Positions 11,554-23,775 are shown, numbered from the stretch's first letter. The stretch: DNA of 64,000 nucleotides from Pisaster brevispinus (GCA_023634235.1 JAMKCF010000060.1:1-64000); one strand, 5' to 3'. Notes: generated from the sequence alone by a model not told the origin. Program-made: numbers and translations.

Positions 11554-11684
11554 GGATAGGATTCAAAATGGCTCCCCTCGTTGGCAAGGTGATGGGAGAA
11601 ATGGCGATGGGAAAACCACCAAGCTTTGACACAAGCCTCTTCGGTGTTGAAAAGTTTCTTTCCAGTCAAAAGTCCAAACTATAA
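11554..11684 (+). CDS. PIPOX: PIPOX-type oxidase, last exon with SKL peroxisome signal
   Basis: Acceptor 'ctttatcgtacag' ends at 11553. The exon reads GIGFKMAPLVGKVMGEMAMG...SLFGVEKF and ends KSKL-stop at 11684. G-x-G-F-K-x-A-P is the conserved C-terminal flavin-contact motif of this family, and the last three residues SKL are a canonical PTS1. The exon needs phase 1 on its 5' side, but the nearest upstream exon ends in phase 0. No AATAAA lies close downstream; the first clear candidate is at about 12391. Confidence 0.85.
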
Positions 11685-11699
11685 AGTCTTCCGCGCATT

Positions 11700-13130
11700 A
11701 TGAAATTAAGATTGTTAAAGTGTTTGACTTTGTGTTCATGACTTTTATGGTTTATAACCAGAACCTGATGTAAGTTGAAAGTGGTTGTGGGCAGGAAAGT
11801 TATTTCAAAAGGATTTACTTAATTCTTCTAATCCTCTAATTTTCTGAGCACTTGGTATTATCATCACTCAAAAAAGTATTTTGAACTTAATTGGTTATGG
11901 TAAAAAAAAAGTGGGAACCTCTTTTTAATATTATTCCATTTCTATTTGGTCAAACGGTCACGTGATCAAAATGTAGATGCCCAAACTCCTAAGCTATTGA
12001 AGCAATTTCAAACAGCTTTGTTAAATTAAACATTGAAACCTACTCTTTCTAGTGATGTTCATAAAAAGGTCATCTAATGGTCATAGTGGTAATTTAATGA
12101 ACCCATTTACAAAATGCTTATTCCTCAATAGTCGCTTGCAACCGAACTTCGTTAAATACTTCATTGGCTTGAGCCCCAGTTGGGGTCTCAGATTTTGACC
12201 CTTGCACCAACGTCATATGCAGTTACTGTCTGCCACACTCAAAGTAAGTAAAACTTAATGTAAAAATTATAGTAAGCGTGTAAACATTGCGTTGCCTAAA
12301 ATATGCACTACACTGTATCACAAGGAGGCATTGACTTTCAAAATGGCACAAGCAAGATTATTGTGATAATGACATCAGGTGATTTGGGTCAATAAATGTT
12401 GCAAAATAAAAAACACCATGAGTAAAGCCCAGTTGATACTTCCTGTGAATGGGAATATGAAGCAATTTTTGGTGACGCAATAATCAGTACGTGTTCCCCT
12501 TCCAATTGTGACGCAAGAAAACTTGCTTCGCTCGAATCTTTAGAAGACAATCACCTCATTAAGCTTAAATCAGGCTCTCCCTCTGAGCCCAATTTTACAG
12601 AACTGCTTAAAACCTTTATCTGCGTGTTACGTAATACTTTATCATTCTGCGGCGGCCCTACTAAATTTTCATGCAGTCTGTGCAGTCTGTGCGGGGTATG
12701 CAAGCTTTTTTACTTCATTTTCAAGCATAATTTAAGCAGAAAATGTTGCTTAACAATTGTCTGCTAAGCAGAAATGAGCAGGATACCAGTCACAAATTGT
12801 ACATGTGACATGGTTGTTGTGCTTAGCTACTTTTTGTGCTTAAGCAGCTCTATGAAATTGGGCTTTTATCAAGAGTTTTGTGACAGCTTCATTCGCAATG
12901 CACATTGTACAATGCTGCTTGGTCAAATTATTCTTTTTTATTTGGCCAGATTTTTGGTTCTGTCTTTTAAATTCTTCACATAGTTGACAAACAGTAGCGA
13001 CATGGTCGCTATATGAGTTAATTAAAAATATGTTTGATGCATTCCACGTTAAATGCATTAGCTTGATCATAAGAAAACATGGTGAGCTGCACATTGTAAC
13101 CCAAAAGGTAGTTTGTCAAGGATGCTAGGT
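11700..13130. other. Intergenic DNA, no supported gene
   Basis: Downstream of the oxidase. It holds A/T-rich stretches, possible AATAAA signals near 12391 and 12408, and short non-conserved open frames on both strands (12774-13094) without domains. Nothing further is recognised. Confidence 0.5.
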
Positions 13131-13144
13131 GGCTGCTATATAGT

Positions 13145-14668
13145 CATACTTTGAAGGCACAGGTTGTGTTGATTAGTTAACTACCTGCCGCACTACTTTA
13201 AGTCGTTCATTTGATGGCACAGGTTGCGCTGTTTAGTGAACTCTCTGCTACACTCTAAATACTGCAAGTTGTTCATTTGACGGCACAGGTTGTGCTGATT
13301 GGTAAACTCTCTGCTGCACTATAAATACTGCAAATTGTTCATTTGACGGCACAGGTTGTGCTGATTAGTAAGCTCTCTGCTGCACTCTAAATACTGCAAA
13401 TTGTTCATTTGACGGCACAGGTTGTGCTGATTGGTTAACTCTCTGCTGCACTCTAAATACTGCAAGTTGTTCATTTGACGGCACAGGTTGTGCTGATTGG
13501 TAAACTCTCTGCTACACTCTAAATACTGCAAGTTGTTCATTTGAGGGCACAGGTTGTTCTGATTACTTAACTCCCTGCTACACATAAAGTCGTACATTTG
13601 ACGGCACAGGTTTTGCTGATGAGTTATTTGTACTACTATACTCTAAACACCGCAAGTCAATCATTTGGTGGCACATCTTGTTGTGATCAGTTAACTCTTT
13701 ACTACACTCCAAATACTGCAAGTTGTTCTTTTGACGGCACAGGTTGTGTTGATTAGTTAACTACCTGCCGCACTACTTTAAGTCGTTCATTTGATGGCAC
13801 AGGTTGTGCTGATTAGTGAACTCACTGCTACACTCTAAATACTGCAAGTTGTTCAGTTGACGGCACAGGTTGTGCTGATTACTTAACTCTCTGCTACACT
13901 CTAAATACTCCAAGTTGTTCATTTGATGGTACAGGTTGTGCTGATTAGTTAACTCCCTGCTGCACTCTAAATACTCCAAGTTGTTCATTTGACGGCACAG
14001 GTTGTGCTGATTTAACTCTCTGCTACACTTTAAATACTGCAAATTGTTCATTTGACGGCACAGGTTGTGCTGATTAATTATTCTCTCTGCTACACTCTAA
14101 ATACTGCAAGTTGTTCATTTGACGGTACAGGTTGTGCTGATTAATTAACTCTCTGCTACACTCTAAATACTGCAAATTGTTCATTTGACGGCACAAGTTG
14201 TGCTGATTAGTGAACTCTCTGCTACACTCTAAATACTGCAAGTTCAGTTGACGGCACAGGTTGTGCTGATTAGTAAACTCTCTGCTACACTCTAAATACT
14301 GCAAGTTGTTCATTTGACGGTACAATTTGTGCTGATTAATTTACTCTCTGCTACACTCTAAATACTGCAAGTTGTTCATTTGACGGCACAGGTTGTGTTG
14401 ATTAGTTAACTACCTGCCACACTACTTTAAGTCGTTCATTTGACGGCACAGGTTGGTCTGATTAGTTAACTCTCTGCTACCCTCTAAGTCATTCATTTGA
14501 CGGCACAGGTTGTGCTGATTAGGTAACTCTCTGTTACACTCTAAATACTGCAAGCTGTTCATTTGACGACACAGGTCGTGTTGATTTGTTTTTTTTTCTC
14601 TACTACACTCTATTCATTGCAAGTGGTACACTTGACAGCAAAGGTTGTGCAGATTAGCTAACTCCCCG
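13145..14668. repeat. 66-bp minisatellite, about 23 units
   Basis: Units such as 'gcacaggttgtgctgattag' + 'ctctctgctacactctaaat' + 'actgcaagttgttcatttg' recur every 66 bp (for example 13345 and 13411). Because 66 is divisible by three, minus-strand frames read as 22-residue peptide repeats (CRQMNNLQYLECSREL...) for three to five units at 13319-13597, 13773-14051 and 14074-14325. They are broken between these blocks by indels and variant units. The edge units are most diverged, a typical minisatellite pattern. Confidence 0.92.
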
Positions 14669-15589
14669 CTGTAAACTGTCTATTTCTCATTGCCGTTTCC
14701 TCATGCTCTTTGATGATGATTTAAGGCAATAATGAAGTCAACTCAAAAATAATTAAGGAGCCAATTGTCTCCTCCACTGTATGTGCCAACTCTTTGGAAC
14801 AAGGTTTCTTTTAAGCTAGCCATTTTTTGGCAGATTTTGCTACAACATCCCCAAAACATTCTTGTTCAAGTGTATGATTTTTGGAGGGCAATTATGATCT
14901 ACATGATAACGTGCTCAATGCCTCCTCTGATATCACTCTGACTTATATCTGTAAAGAATTGAATTGTTTATCTTTTGCTAGCATATTTTGTTTTGGGAAA
15001 AAAATAATCACTTGAGAGTACAGAGCTATCTTATTCTCCCATTTTAGACACATTTAGACTACAAGACAGAGTAAAGATGATATTTTAACAAAGAGGGTCC
15101 AAATAAAAAAAACATATTTCAGTTGAAATTATTACAAATCACAGAGGTGATCATTTAATTTGTCTGGACAAATGTATGTTATTTCTTTGCCCAAATTGTT
15201 TTGCAGTATTTCTATAATTACAGAGGAATATGAACATTGTTAAAAATGTATCATGACCTTTATAAACAAGCCGAAATACTTTCCATGAAAAGCGGCATTT
15301 TATTTATAGCTGGTATATCAAATCCAAAGAGTTTTAATGTGAGGATCAAATGATGCTTTCGTTGGGAGAAATATTGAGGTTTCAAGGAAAAGTGTTCGAA
15401 GTAATTGTACAGGGTTCAGACTCGTAAGTTCTTTTTGACTGACTATGTGAAGCACGCCTCTTCAATGTGAAAGGCATTTTAGCCTCGAAGTGTACGTGAC
15501 GTCAGATGTTCAGGCTAAAATTAGGCCGTTTCGAATTTTTTGCGACTGCGGCTAGGCTCCGCGGCTGTTACGTGTGGCCCGTGGGTGCA
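14669..15589. other. Intergenic DNA, no supported gene
   Basis: No open frame of note, no repeat recognised, no RNA gene seen. The 15470-15560 segment is GC-richer and contains 'gacgtcag' (15499-15506) and 'gactgcggctaggctccgcggct'-like hairpin sequence, but no start exon. Confidence 0.5.
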
Positions 15590-16065
15590 CCTCACTAAAT
15601 ACAACATTTTAGCAACCAATGCTAAATGCTAAATATTCAAAAATTTTCAAAAATATTTTGAAGTCTCCCACCCTCTTGAAAATCAGTCAAATATATTTTC
15701 GGACAAGTAACCTTCAGATAACTTTTAATTTGTGTAAGGTCAGCCGTTTGGAATTTTTGCCAAATTGCCCCAGAAAACACCCCGAAAAAATTGCTTTTTC
15801 CCAAATGAAGCACTTCCCCACTTCCAATTAAGAATAGTAGGATCAAACTATAAGCCTAAATTTAACCAAGTCTCCTCAAAAGTTAAAGCACAAAACCCCA
15901 TGGTTGTTGTAGCTTGTCATAATTATACAATCTATTTGTTGCATGACCCCCAAACCGTTATTATTCAAACGAAATGGAAGGCATACAAATTTTGATAATC
16001 CAATTTGAGGATAATTTATTATTATTATTTTTTTTTAGTGCGGTGCACCCCCAGGCCCCACCCAG
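15590..16065 (+). repeat. Dispersed repeat family B, copy 2
   Basis: Collinear with 43490-43920: shared ordered words include 'aagtctc', 'atattttcgg', 'ggtcagccgttt', 'gccccagaaaa', 'gcctaaattta', 'ccaagtctcct' and 'gcatgacccc'. Flanked by 'gtgggtgcacctc' at about 15581 and 'gcggtgcacccc' at about 16040. The overlapping plus and minus open frames at 15619-15995 are not conserved in the other copies. Confidence 0.75.
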
Positions 16066-16389
16066 AATTCTTATTCTTTGGGCGTGTTGTTGGTGGAGTG
16101 AAACAAGCTGTTTTCAACTGCAGCGGAATTACCAGTTTTTTTAACATATATTACCTTAATATGATGCATGAAAAGGTGTGACGTAACAACATTCTCTACC
16201 GCTAATTCCCATTCACTTTTGAATAGTTGACGAAGGTAAAAAATGCTCATCATTCGCTTATTGAATGGGTACGCTTTTGTCCAAGTGTGTGGCGTTTTTC
16301 TGTGTAAGTCGTCGTGCGCGCCAGTTTTAAGTATAGAGAGAAACACAGCAAGAGGACAGCATGGCTGCCATCCTTCCTTTTGCCTTTAG

Positions 16390-16440
16390 GTGTTGAGATC
16401 TTCTGGGTTCAGCCAGCACAGCTCTTCACCACGGACACAA
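16390..16440 (+). other. Candidate small exon (51 bp)
   Basis: Bounded by 'ccttccttttgcctttag' and by a good donor A|GTAAGT at 16441. Two of its frames are open, and the one ending in phase 0 is compatible with the candidate terminal exon at 22014-22172. No methionine lies in the combined frame, so an upstream exon would be needed. No family recognised; transcript evidence is required before treating it as real. Confidence 0.2.
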
Positions 16441-16444
16441 GTAA

Positions 16445-18550
16445 GTGTGGTATTCATAGTATAAATACTTTGAAAATGTGCACTATTACTACTGTAGGTT
16501 TGGCATGTTGGACTCAATTATAAACAGAAACCCCCCAACAAAAACCGTCACAGCCAGGAAGAATAACGGCAACTATTAAACCTTTCTCTTTGGGGTGGTA
16601 TATATTTAGTACCCAAATTTACTGTCATGTGACTAACTAAAGTCAAAATTGGTGATGATTTTCATAGACTGTCAGGTTTTTAGTTGTCCAAGATGTCTGT
16701 GTAAATTTATTTTTTCATAAAAAAACCCAGTTTTTTCCCCCAGTTTAAAAACAAGGGGAGGGAGTTGCATTGTGCTGTTCAGCAGTTATAGGGTTGAGTA
16801 GACATGAGGGTGTGGTTGGTCCGGGTAGCCCAATCATATCCCCAGGTCTACTTGTCCCTACCCCCATTACTCATCGTAGTTGGCCTAGCCCTGGTTCTTA
16901 GCAGGGCAACATTCTTATTTACACTGTCAGATAGGGCTTGGAGATGGCCAAGCAAATTAAATTATTTCAAAAAAAATTTCACTATGTACTGTAGGGAATG
17001 TTTCTGGTCAAATCCTCGTTTTACTTGCACTGTCCTATAAGTACAGATATGTAAAAGGTATTTCCAGTCATATAAGAAGTACCATATCACTCTCCACATT
17101 CCAAATTCATCTGGACAACTTAAATAATATTCGCTTTGCCTTCAAACACACACTCCTGTACATGGTGGCCTTTACAGGCATTTGCACAATATTATTCAGA
17201 TCCAGTCATTTGTACTTGTGGTCATTGTCTCTTATGTGAGCTAAAGTATTGCAAAAAATGGAGTATCCCGGACTTTTTACAGGAAGGGGGAGGGGACACA
17301 CAGGTGGGCCATCGCTTCTATGCCTATTTTTTTTCTTCTAGTGGTTGGTCAGGCTCATGCTTTCTAAATACGAACATCAAGGGTTTTTTTTAACTGTTCT
17401 ATACATGAAGATATTTAATCAGGAATATATTTGTTTTCTACTATTTTCTGAGTTATGGTTGATTTTGTGTGTGGAGGGCACATGGAGAGCTATGATAAAT
17501 TTGGGGCTAGGGCAGTTTCAACTGTGCCACTGTATTATTGTCTGAGGTGCATTTTTTTAAACATGTAATAAAATAAAGGCTGGCTGGCTGGCATCTTTAG
17601 GCATACATGTGCAGACAAATTTTACAGAAAAATTCAAAAAAGCAATTATAGAATTTCAACTGATGTTTATGCAAAACCTTCGAACGAATTTTAGTTATAA
17701 TGTCTTTGCCTTTTTTAATTAGTTTCATTTCAAAGAGGTTTTTTATGACAAATATTTTTGTATTTCTGCTGAGCATTTTTGGTTGCAACTTAGTGGAATG
17801 TTTCATAATTAATGATGAACCAAATTTAGTTTTGTAAAACTTCATTTGCAAGTTGGTGTACAAGAAAACATGAACAATTGTAGGGACTAAGACCTCTTTT
17901 ACTTAACACATTTCATAAACAATTACAATGTTCCTTCATGGACATTATTACCCTAGTAGTTATAAATTCTGTCAATCCCTCAATAAAAATGACCTTACTG
18001 TTTGAAAATGGAGGTTTGTACATGTGTAACAAGTACATACATGTGTAAAATCTTTTTTAGGAAACCTGGTACTAAGAGGTGTCACCTGGATGAGCTGACA
18101 AGTATTTTTCTATATCAAGAGACATTTTTAGCAGTGCAAAACTAGAATAAAATTTTTGGGGCACAAGGAGTGCACCTTTTTTTCTAAGGGGTTCTTCTGC
18201 CAAATTAAAAATGTAGTTTCCATCAAAATTTTCTTTAAAAGGGACATTTTTAGCACTCTTGTTTTGCCATGTACTATTTGTGTAAGATAATCTGATGAAA
18301 AATAGTCTTATAAACATTTAAATTATCAAATTAAAGCTTATCAAATGTAACACTTTACTCTGGTAGTTTTTAATCTTAAAAGTCAAAATTTCAAATGGGG
18401 GGGGGGGGCTTGGCCACTGCTTTTTAAATATTGGTAGTACGACATGGTCATTTCCTTTGGTTCTGCAGACTGTCATACATTGATTGATTATTCATCTGAT
18501 TTTGTCTGAGCAATGTTGAAGCTAGTCCCAGCAATTTTGGGTGTAAAATT
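16445..18550. other. Repeat-rich non-coding DNA
   Basis: Contains only short open frames without domains, A/T homopolymers and a G-run at about 18399-18407. No gene or RNA is supported. Confidence 0.5.
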
Positions 18551-18554
18551 AGAA

Positions 18555-18635
18555 TTAAAGGGAGACCACTATGGAGAAATATTAAGTGTACGAATGACGA
18601 GTTGGACGGGTAATATTCGTTATCTCCCCCTTTAA
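18555..18635. mobile_element. Short MITE-like hairpin with TTAAAGGG ends
   Basis: An 80-bp block starts 'ttaaagggaga' and ends 'tctccccctttaa', giving near-complementary termini. The TTAA at each end could be a piggyBac-type target site or part of the inverted repeat. Too small to code; proposed as a miniature non-autonomous element. Confidence 0.4.
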
Positions 18636-18639
18636 ATTT

Positions 18640-20860
18640 ATTACTTTTGTTTTACCCTACCTTGATGTTTAATAAGCAATGTTAATGAAGCTGTAGCTGA
18701 CAGTACTGAATCACAATTACTTAATAATAATAATTTTTTTATCAAATCATTTCATTTTCTGTTTAGTCTCTCCTCATATCAGTCAACATAAACAAATGGG
18801 ACAAAGTTCACTTGTCTCAGACACTAAACAAAAAAAATAATTATTCTGTATGAATGATGTCTACAGGACACTCAGAGGAGAAAATAACCTAAAGAAGATG
18901 TTTTTTTAAAGGTTTTTATAAGAGCAAACAATGTGTTTTCCTTGAAACTGCTGGCTCCAGATGCTCTTTAGATGAGTAGTATAATTTCATATAATTAAGT
19001 TCGCAATTAAAGGGTTTGAACTAGTCTATCGTCACCAGGTAAGCTTGGTCTAGAATGGGGGGGGGGTTGTGGGTACCCATTCCTGTGTACACAGCGCTTA
19101 TCAAACATTGGTGTAGGGTAAAACAAATAATTTTCTTTGTCCACGGTGTATTTATTACATCTAAAGAATAATGTTTGTCTTTGAGGTTACAGGTACTTTC
19201 TATTTATTCCATTGTTTGAGGTGGGCTTAAACTTCAAATAAATTATTAGCACTAGATAATGACTGGTGGAGCCAATTTGTTGTGTTCTGTTTTCAAAACA
19301 AAAACAATTCATTGTAGTTCGCAGCTTTTGAGTTGAAATTATGTTACACTACAAGCAGCTGAATTTAGTTAGTTTGCTCTAGTTTTCTTACGTTTTTAGT
19401 TGCATTATATTTTAAGTTTTCTGAAGTCTTAATGGGGGTAATAAAGAACAATGGTTTCATTATGTACAAGTGCCCTAGTAGCCATCTTGACAAGTGATGT
19501 AATCACAATGTGCAATCATTAGAAAGATCAACACTATCCAGTTTAGTTTTAGTTTAGGTTTTCCCAGTCATTTTCAGCACAAACCAATTCAGTTTCATTT
19601 ACATGTATCCAAATTTCACACATGTTTCCTTCATTCAATCAAAGTTGGGTTTTTGTTGTACATGTAGGTCCTATTTCCTTCAATTTTGTTTTTGTGCATA
19701 AGTTTTCATTCTCAGTCTCATCCAGGTTTGTTTCAGTTATTCTATCTCTTCTATGTCATTCCAGACACAAATTTCACCATTCTTTAGTTGATTTTTTACA
19801 AGTAACCAGCCTCTTGCTGTTGCTTTTGCAAAATTGAATGATCTTTGCGACCTTATATAATTGAATGATCTTATTTGACCAGTGAATGCTGAACTATTGA
19901 ATTGATTTTCATGTACTCTTTGTGACAATAATGTGATAACACATTTCACCATTCTTCATTTGAATGTCCACTACTTATTTACAGTTGATGCAATTAGATT
20001 GAATGCTTGACCAGCCTCTTGCTGTTGGCTTTTCACCAGTTTCACCATTTCACCAAAATTTCAAAAGGTTTTAGATGAGCTGAATAATAATTTATTTAAT
20101 TTGCAGAGAAAATCTAAAACTAATTGTACAAAGACGAGTTACATCCCATCCTCAGATTGTTTAAATGTTTTATTTACTTTTTTTTTTGCTAAGGGCTTAA
20201 CCTTTTCAGACATTTTTCTCAATAAGATTGAAAAAGAAATCATAGTGCCCAACTTGGATAGAATTGTAATTATAGAAAATTACTGAGCAGAACAGTATCC
20301 TCTTCTCCTATGTCATTCAACACCAAATTGTTTGGACTTAAGATTTGTACACCTTACCCAGTAATAAGCACTTGGTGTTTGAGCCTACTGGCACCAGTCC
20401 TTTTGAATCCTTCACTTTGGCATGCAACACCGAAGGTCGAGACTGTTGGGGCTTTAAACATTTGTATTTACTACCATCAATTACATTGGTTGTGTGCATG
20501 CATCATTGTTCTCTTTATGTCAAGAACCAAATTCAAAAACCCCTTGTAATACTTTCTTGAGGGATAAAGTATGTGCCCTTTTTGTTGTTAATTAATTAAT
20601 TTATTTTTAATTAATTTGTTTCATTTGGAACTCCTTCAAATAGGCCTGATGAATGCGACATCATTTGAGAAGGAAGCCTTTTGATAAGGGTCAAAAGAAG
20701 GTTGCTCATTTGCCCACTCTGTATGCTTTGTGTACATAGATGTACATTTCCATTGATAGTTCTTTTACTTCTAATGTGGCGTCAATGCCTATGGTCCATT
20801 AAGTCTCTGTGATAGGCCTGCTGCAAACCATCTTTCAGGATTTCAAAGTACAGTGGCTAC
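18640..20860. other. Non-coding AT-rich DNA
   Basis: No splice chain or protein family recognised. Overlapping open frames at 19622-19952 and 20310-20560 have low-complexity or unremarkable translations. 19780-20050 contains internally repeated wording ('ccagcctcttgctgtt', 'atttcaccattctt'), suggesting a small local duplication. Confidence 0.5.
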
Positions 20861-20864
20861 TTTG

Positions 20865-21070
20865 TTGCAATGCACGTAAAAGAACCCAGTTACGCTTATC
20901 GTGAAGAAAAGGGGCTTGCCCTGGTATTTCTGGCAGTGGCTGCTGAATGCTTTGCACCACCTTGTAAACCATTTAGAAGGTGCTACATAAATGGATCTCA
21001 TTGAAAACATCCTATTGAGTGCTTTGATACACCCCTAGGGGTGTGATAGAGCGCTACGAACCCTGTATTT
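20865..21070 (+). repeat. Probable interspersed repeat tail (SINE/LINE-like)
   Basis: The order 'gcacgtaaaagaaccca', 'tttctggcagtggctgc', 'aaggtgctacataaatgg' and 'gagcgctac' resembles the tail of widespread marine-animal SINE/LINE elements as I remember them. It contains a palindrome at 21032-21043 ('acacccctaggggtgt'). No boundaries or target-site duplication could be fixed. Confidence 0.4.
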
Positions 21071-22013
21071 ATAATTATTTTGTCCATCTTGTTAACATGA
21101 CTTTTAATAAACCCTGATTAAGAATTTCTTTACTTATTGAATGCTTTCATTATGCTTTCATGTGCCCCTTTACTCTGAGTGCACTTGACTGCAACCAGCC
21201 AGCCAAGATGTTATGATGTTTGCTTCAAGTCTGTTTGTAAACACCGTGAGTTGCCTTCCATCTACATGTGACAAGTACTTGGTAAATCAACCTAACTCCT
21301 CACTCCAATTCGGTAAAACCTTTGGCCATCATGTAAGGTTTTTTAATATTGTGTATCCTGTCAATTTATTTCATGTTGAACATTTAGGGTACTACATCTT
21401 TATGGTGTGGTATATGCTTGGTCTTGATTAAAAAGAATAAAAATTTCAATTTCACAGCTTGTATTTTCAAGCTTGGCACAAGGCCTGATTGTCTTTGAAA
21501 ATATGGTGGTCATGAAATGCTCCCATGTGCAAAACTGTTTACTTTTCTCTGTCAAATCAAAATACATGTTGGCTTTGAATAAGAACGAAATCCCTGACAA
21601 GACAATTCATTGGCCCATGATTTCTTGAAAACAATAATGCCTGTAATTTGATAACGTTTTTATGGATGGGTAATTTTGTTCAATGTAACTTCTGTGACAT
21701 GATGTTTTAAAAAGATGACCCCTATTAATCTAAGAAAGGCAATCCCTTGTTAAGCATTTTAGTTGTTTTCAGTTGAATTACAAATATGCATTGATGAACA
21801 TAATGTTCATTGTAAATACATCTAAGCTATTTTTAGTTAAAACATTTTAGCAAGGTTTTTTCTGTATTTATTGGTTAGCCCCTTGGTTTGTTCATCAAGG
21901 GGTACTCAATAAATCCATGTTATTATTTGAAAGATAAGCGTGTTATTACATATCTTTGCTTAGCATACCAAAACTTAAACAGCTCTTTTTTTTCCTTCTT
22001 TTTTCCTGTTTAG

Positions 22014-22172
22014 CATGTGGCACTGACTGAGTGTGGGAATCTTGGATGGAGTCCTCATCCACTGCAAAGTACACACACCCTCTTGGGGCGGACCCTGCAA
22101 CACCAGGATGCTCCGTTTAAGGAAACGATTGGACTTTCCAAGTCAAGTAGTGAACTGTTTAGACACAGTTAG
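22014..22172 (+). other. Candidate terminal exon with 52-codon frame
   Basis: Preceded by one of the best polypyrimidine/acceptor sequences in the region (T/C-rich 21986-22010, then 'gtttag'). From the first base the frame reads HVALTECGNLGWSPHPLQ... for 52 codons to TAG at 22170. Composition is more balanced than the surroundings. No family is recognised, and there is no AATAAA close by. It may belong to a non-coding transcript or be chance. Confidence 0.25.
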
Positions 22173-23385
22173 CCTGTTTTAAGTCATCATTGATCCATCA
22201 CTTTTTCATCGACACCGACTATTGTATCTCGCACTTGCACGGTAACTCTGCATGATATTAACAGCAACTCACTTACGTTTTCCTCCTTCCTTTCACACTT
22301 TAAACTTTCATCAATCAGTTAATCTCATTGGGTCACACAGCCACCACTGCCCCTCATTTGCCCCCACCTCACATAACCCCAATACCCGCAATTTTGTATT
22401 GAATTGAGATTTTTGATTGTATTTTGTGTGTGTTTTGTTTACTGCAATGACGACAGCTGTACCATCTACCTGCGAGCAAGGGCCAAGATGACACCAGATA
22501 GGTGTATGGGTCCATAGAGAATGGTTCCTGTCTCTTTGGTGGATTGACAGATTTGTCGCAGTCTGATGATACAGCTGAACAAACAGTAAGGTAAAGTAGT
22601 CAAAAATGTTTCAACCTTGATAAAAATCATTAACATTTATATTGTGCTGATATTTGCCAAGTATGATGCACTTGCCCAATTTTACCACTAATTTGGCCCG
22701 TTGTTTCATTCCAAAAAAGCATCAAAGATCCCAGTCAGTGCTGCCAATTAAACATTGCTTGTAAAGAAATCAATCATGAGATCCAACTCTGCCATCACAG
22801 TTACCTAACTACTCCTGGGTGAAGAGAAGCAATTGTTGTTAGATGTTTTGCTTAGGGACATAAGTGCAGTAACTGGCCAGGCCAGCGTATTTGAATCCAC
22901 ATTCAAGTGATTTTGATTTCTCACTTGGACATGATTAGCACCAGAAAATATCTTCAAGCTGAAGAAGACAAATTTAAATGGTGACGTTAAGATTTACATT
23001 CAAATAGTAAACTTTTATCAGTCCATTATTTTCCTATTCTATTGGTTGATTGTATTCTTCAGTTTGACTACTGTTTTCCCTACTGTGACTGTTGGAGCAA
23101 TCTCACTGTAAAAATCTGCTTCATGTAAAATCCAGGGATAATTCGTGCTTGGCTTTCACCGGGTAAATACTAGAGGATTGGAATTAATCAAGTAACTCCT
23201 CAAGAGATTGTACTTGCTTTAGAAATGTTTTGCCTTCAGAAGAGGAGGTCTTTCAAGTAGTGTTCCTGAGGTTAGCATCTGTTGGAAAATGTTAATTCGG
23301 TTTTGATTTACTAGCAAGTTCTATTGATTTGTCTTTCACTCTGAAGGGGTAGCCTGTTCTCAACATGGACCTTGAAGACACAGTG
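22173..23385. other. Non-coding DNA
   Basis: No recognisable coding or RNA feature. A donor-like 'acagtaaggtaaag' at about 22585 follows a slightly GC-richer patch (22440-22590), but no frame supports an exon. Confidence 0.45.
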
Positions 23386-23389
23386 ATGT

Positions 23390-23775
23390 CTCAGCATGAC
23401 ATCATGGCATGGGGAGACTGATGCCATGGCATGAGGAGGCTATCGCCATGGCATGAGGAGACTGACATCATGGCACGAGGAGACTGACATGGCACGAGGA
23501 AGCTGACGTCATGGCACGAGGAGACTGACATCATGGCACGAGGAGACTGACATCATGACACGAGGAGACTGACATCATGGCACGAGGAGACTGGCATCAT
23601 GGCACGAGGAGACTGACATCATGGCACGAGGAGACTGACGTCATGGCACGAGGAGACTGACGTCATGGCACGAGGAGACTGACGTCATGGCACTAGGAGA
23701 CTGACGTCATGGCACGAGGAGACTGACATCATGGCACGAGGAGACTGGCATCATGGCACGAGGAGACTGACACCA
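23390..23775 (+). repeat. 22-bp minisatellite containing CRE octamers
   Basis: About 17 units of the type 'gacatcatggcacgaggagact', 22 bp, preceded by degenerate 'atggcatgaggagac' units. Variant units change 'gacatcat' to 'gacgtcat', making the full cAMP-response element TGACGTCA at 23504, 23636, 23658, 23680 and 23702. The last four are exactly 22 bp apart. Confidence 0.92.

Larger units (their letters stand above)
8828..11684 (+). pseudogene. PIPOX: PIPOX-type peroxisomal sarcosine/pipecolate oxidase locus, internally truncated
   Basis: Several exon-like blocks in correct order encode pieces of a monomeric sarcosine oxidase/L-pipecolate oxidase, a FAD enzyme that oxidises N-methyl or cyclic amino acids in peroxisomes. 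Seen: N-terminal IVIGAGVLGSSTAYQL (dinucleotide fold), LPHSRGSSHG (flavin-contact motif of this family), an AHKAVQGLQ segment, and a C-terminus with GFKMAPLVGKV ending in SKL, a type 1 peroxisomal targeting signal. Missing: about 180-190 residues between the AHKAV segment and GIGFKMAP, the part that in the family contains most of the substrate domain and the Cys that binds FAD covalently. Only 216 bp separate the two exons, with no coding sequence. Direct splicing joins phase 0 to phase 1 and gives an immediate stop. So either exons were deleted here or the assembly collapsed them. Family assignment is confident; an intact function is not supported. Confidence 0.8.

Noticed and set aside
8828..11684. 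Bacterial contamination or horizontal copy of sarcosine oxidase
   Set aside because: The coding parts are interrupted by GT-AG introns and end with an SKL peroxisome signal, as expected for an animal gene.
13319..14325. 22-residue repeat protein on the minus strand
   Set aside because: The frame is broken between blocks, has no start context, splice sites or flanking unique coding sequence, and follows automatically from a 66-bp period.
23390..23775. CRISPR-like array
   Set aside because: Units are contiguous 22-bp repeats without unique spacers, and the window is animal DNA.
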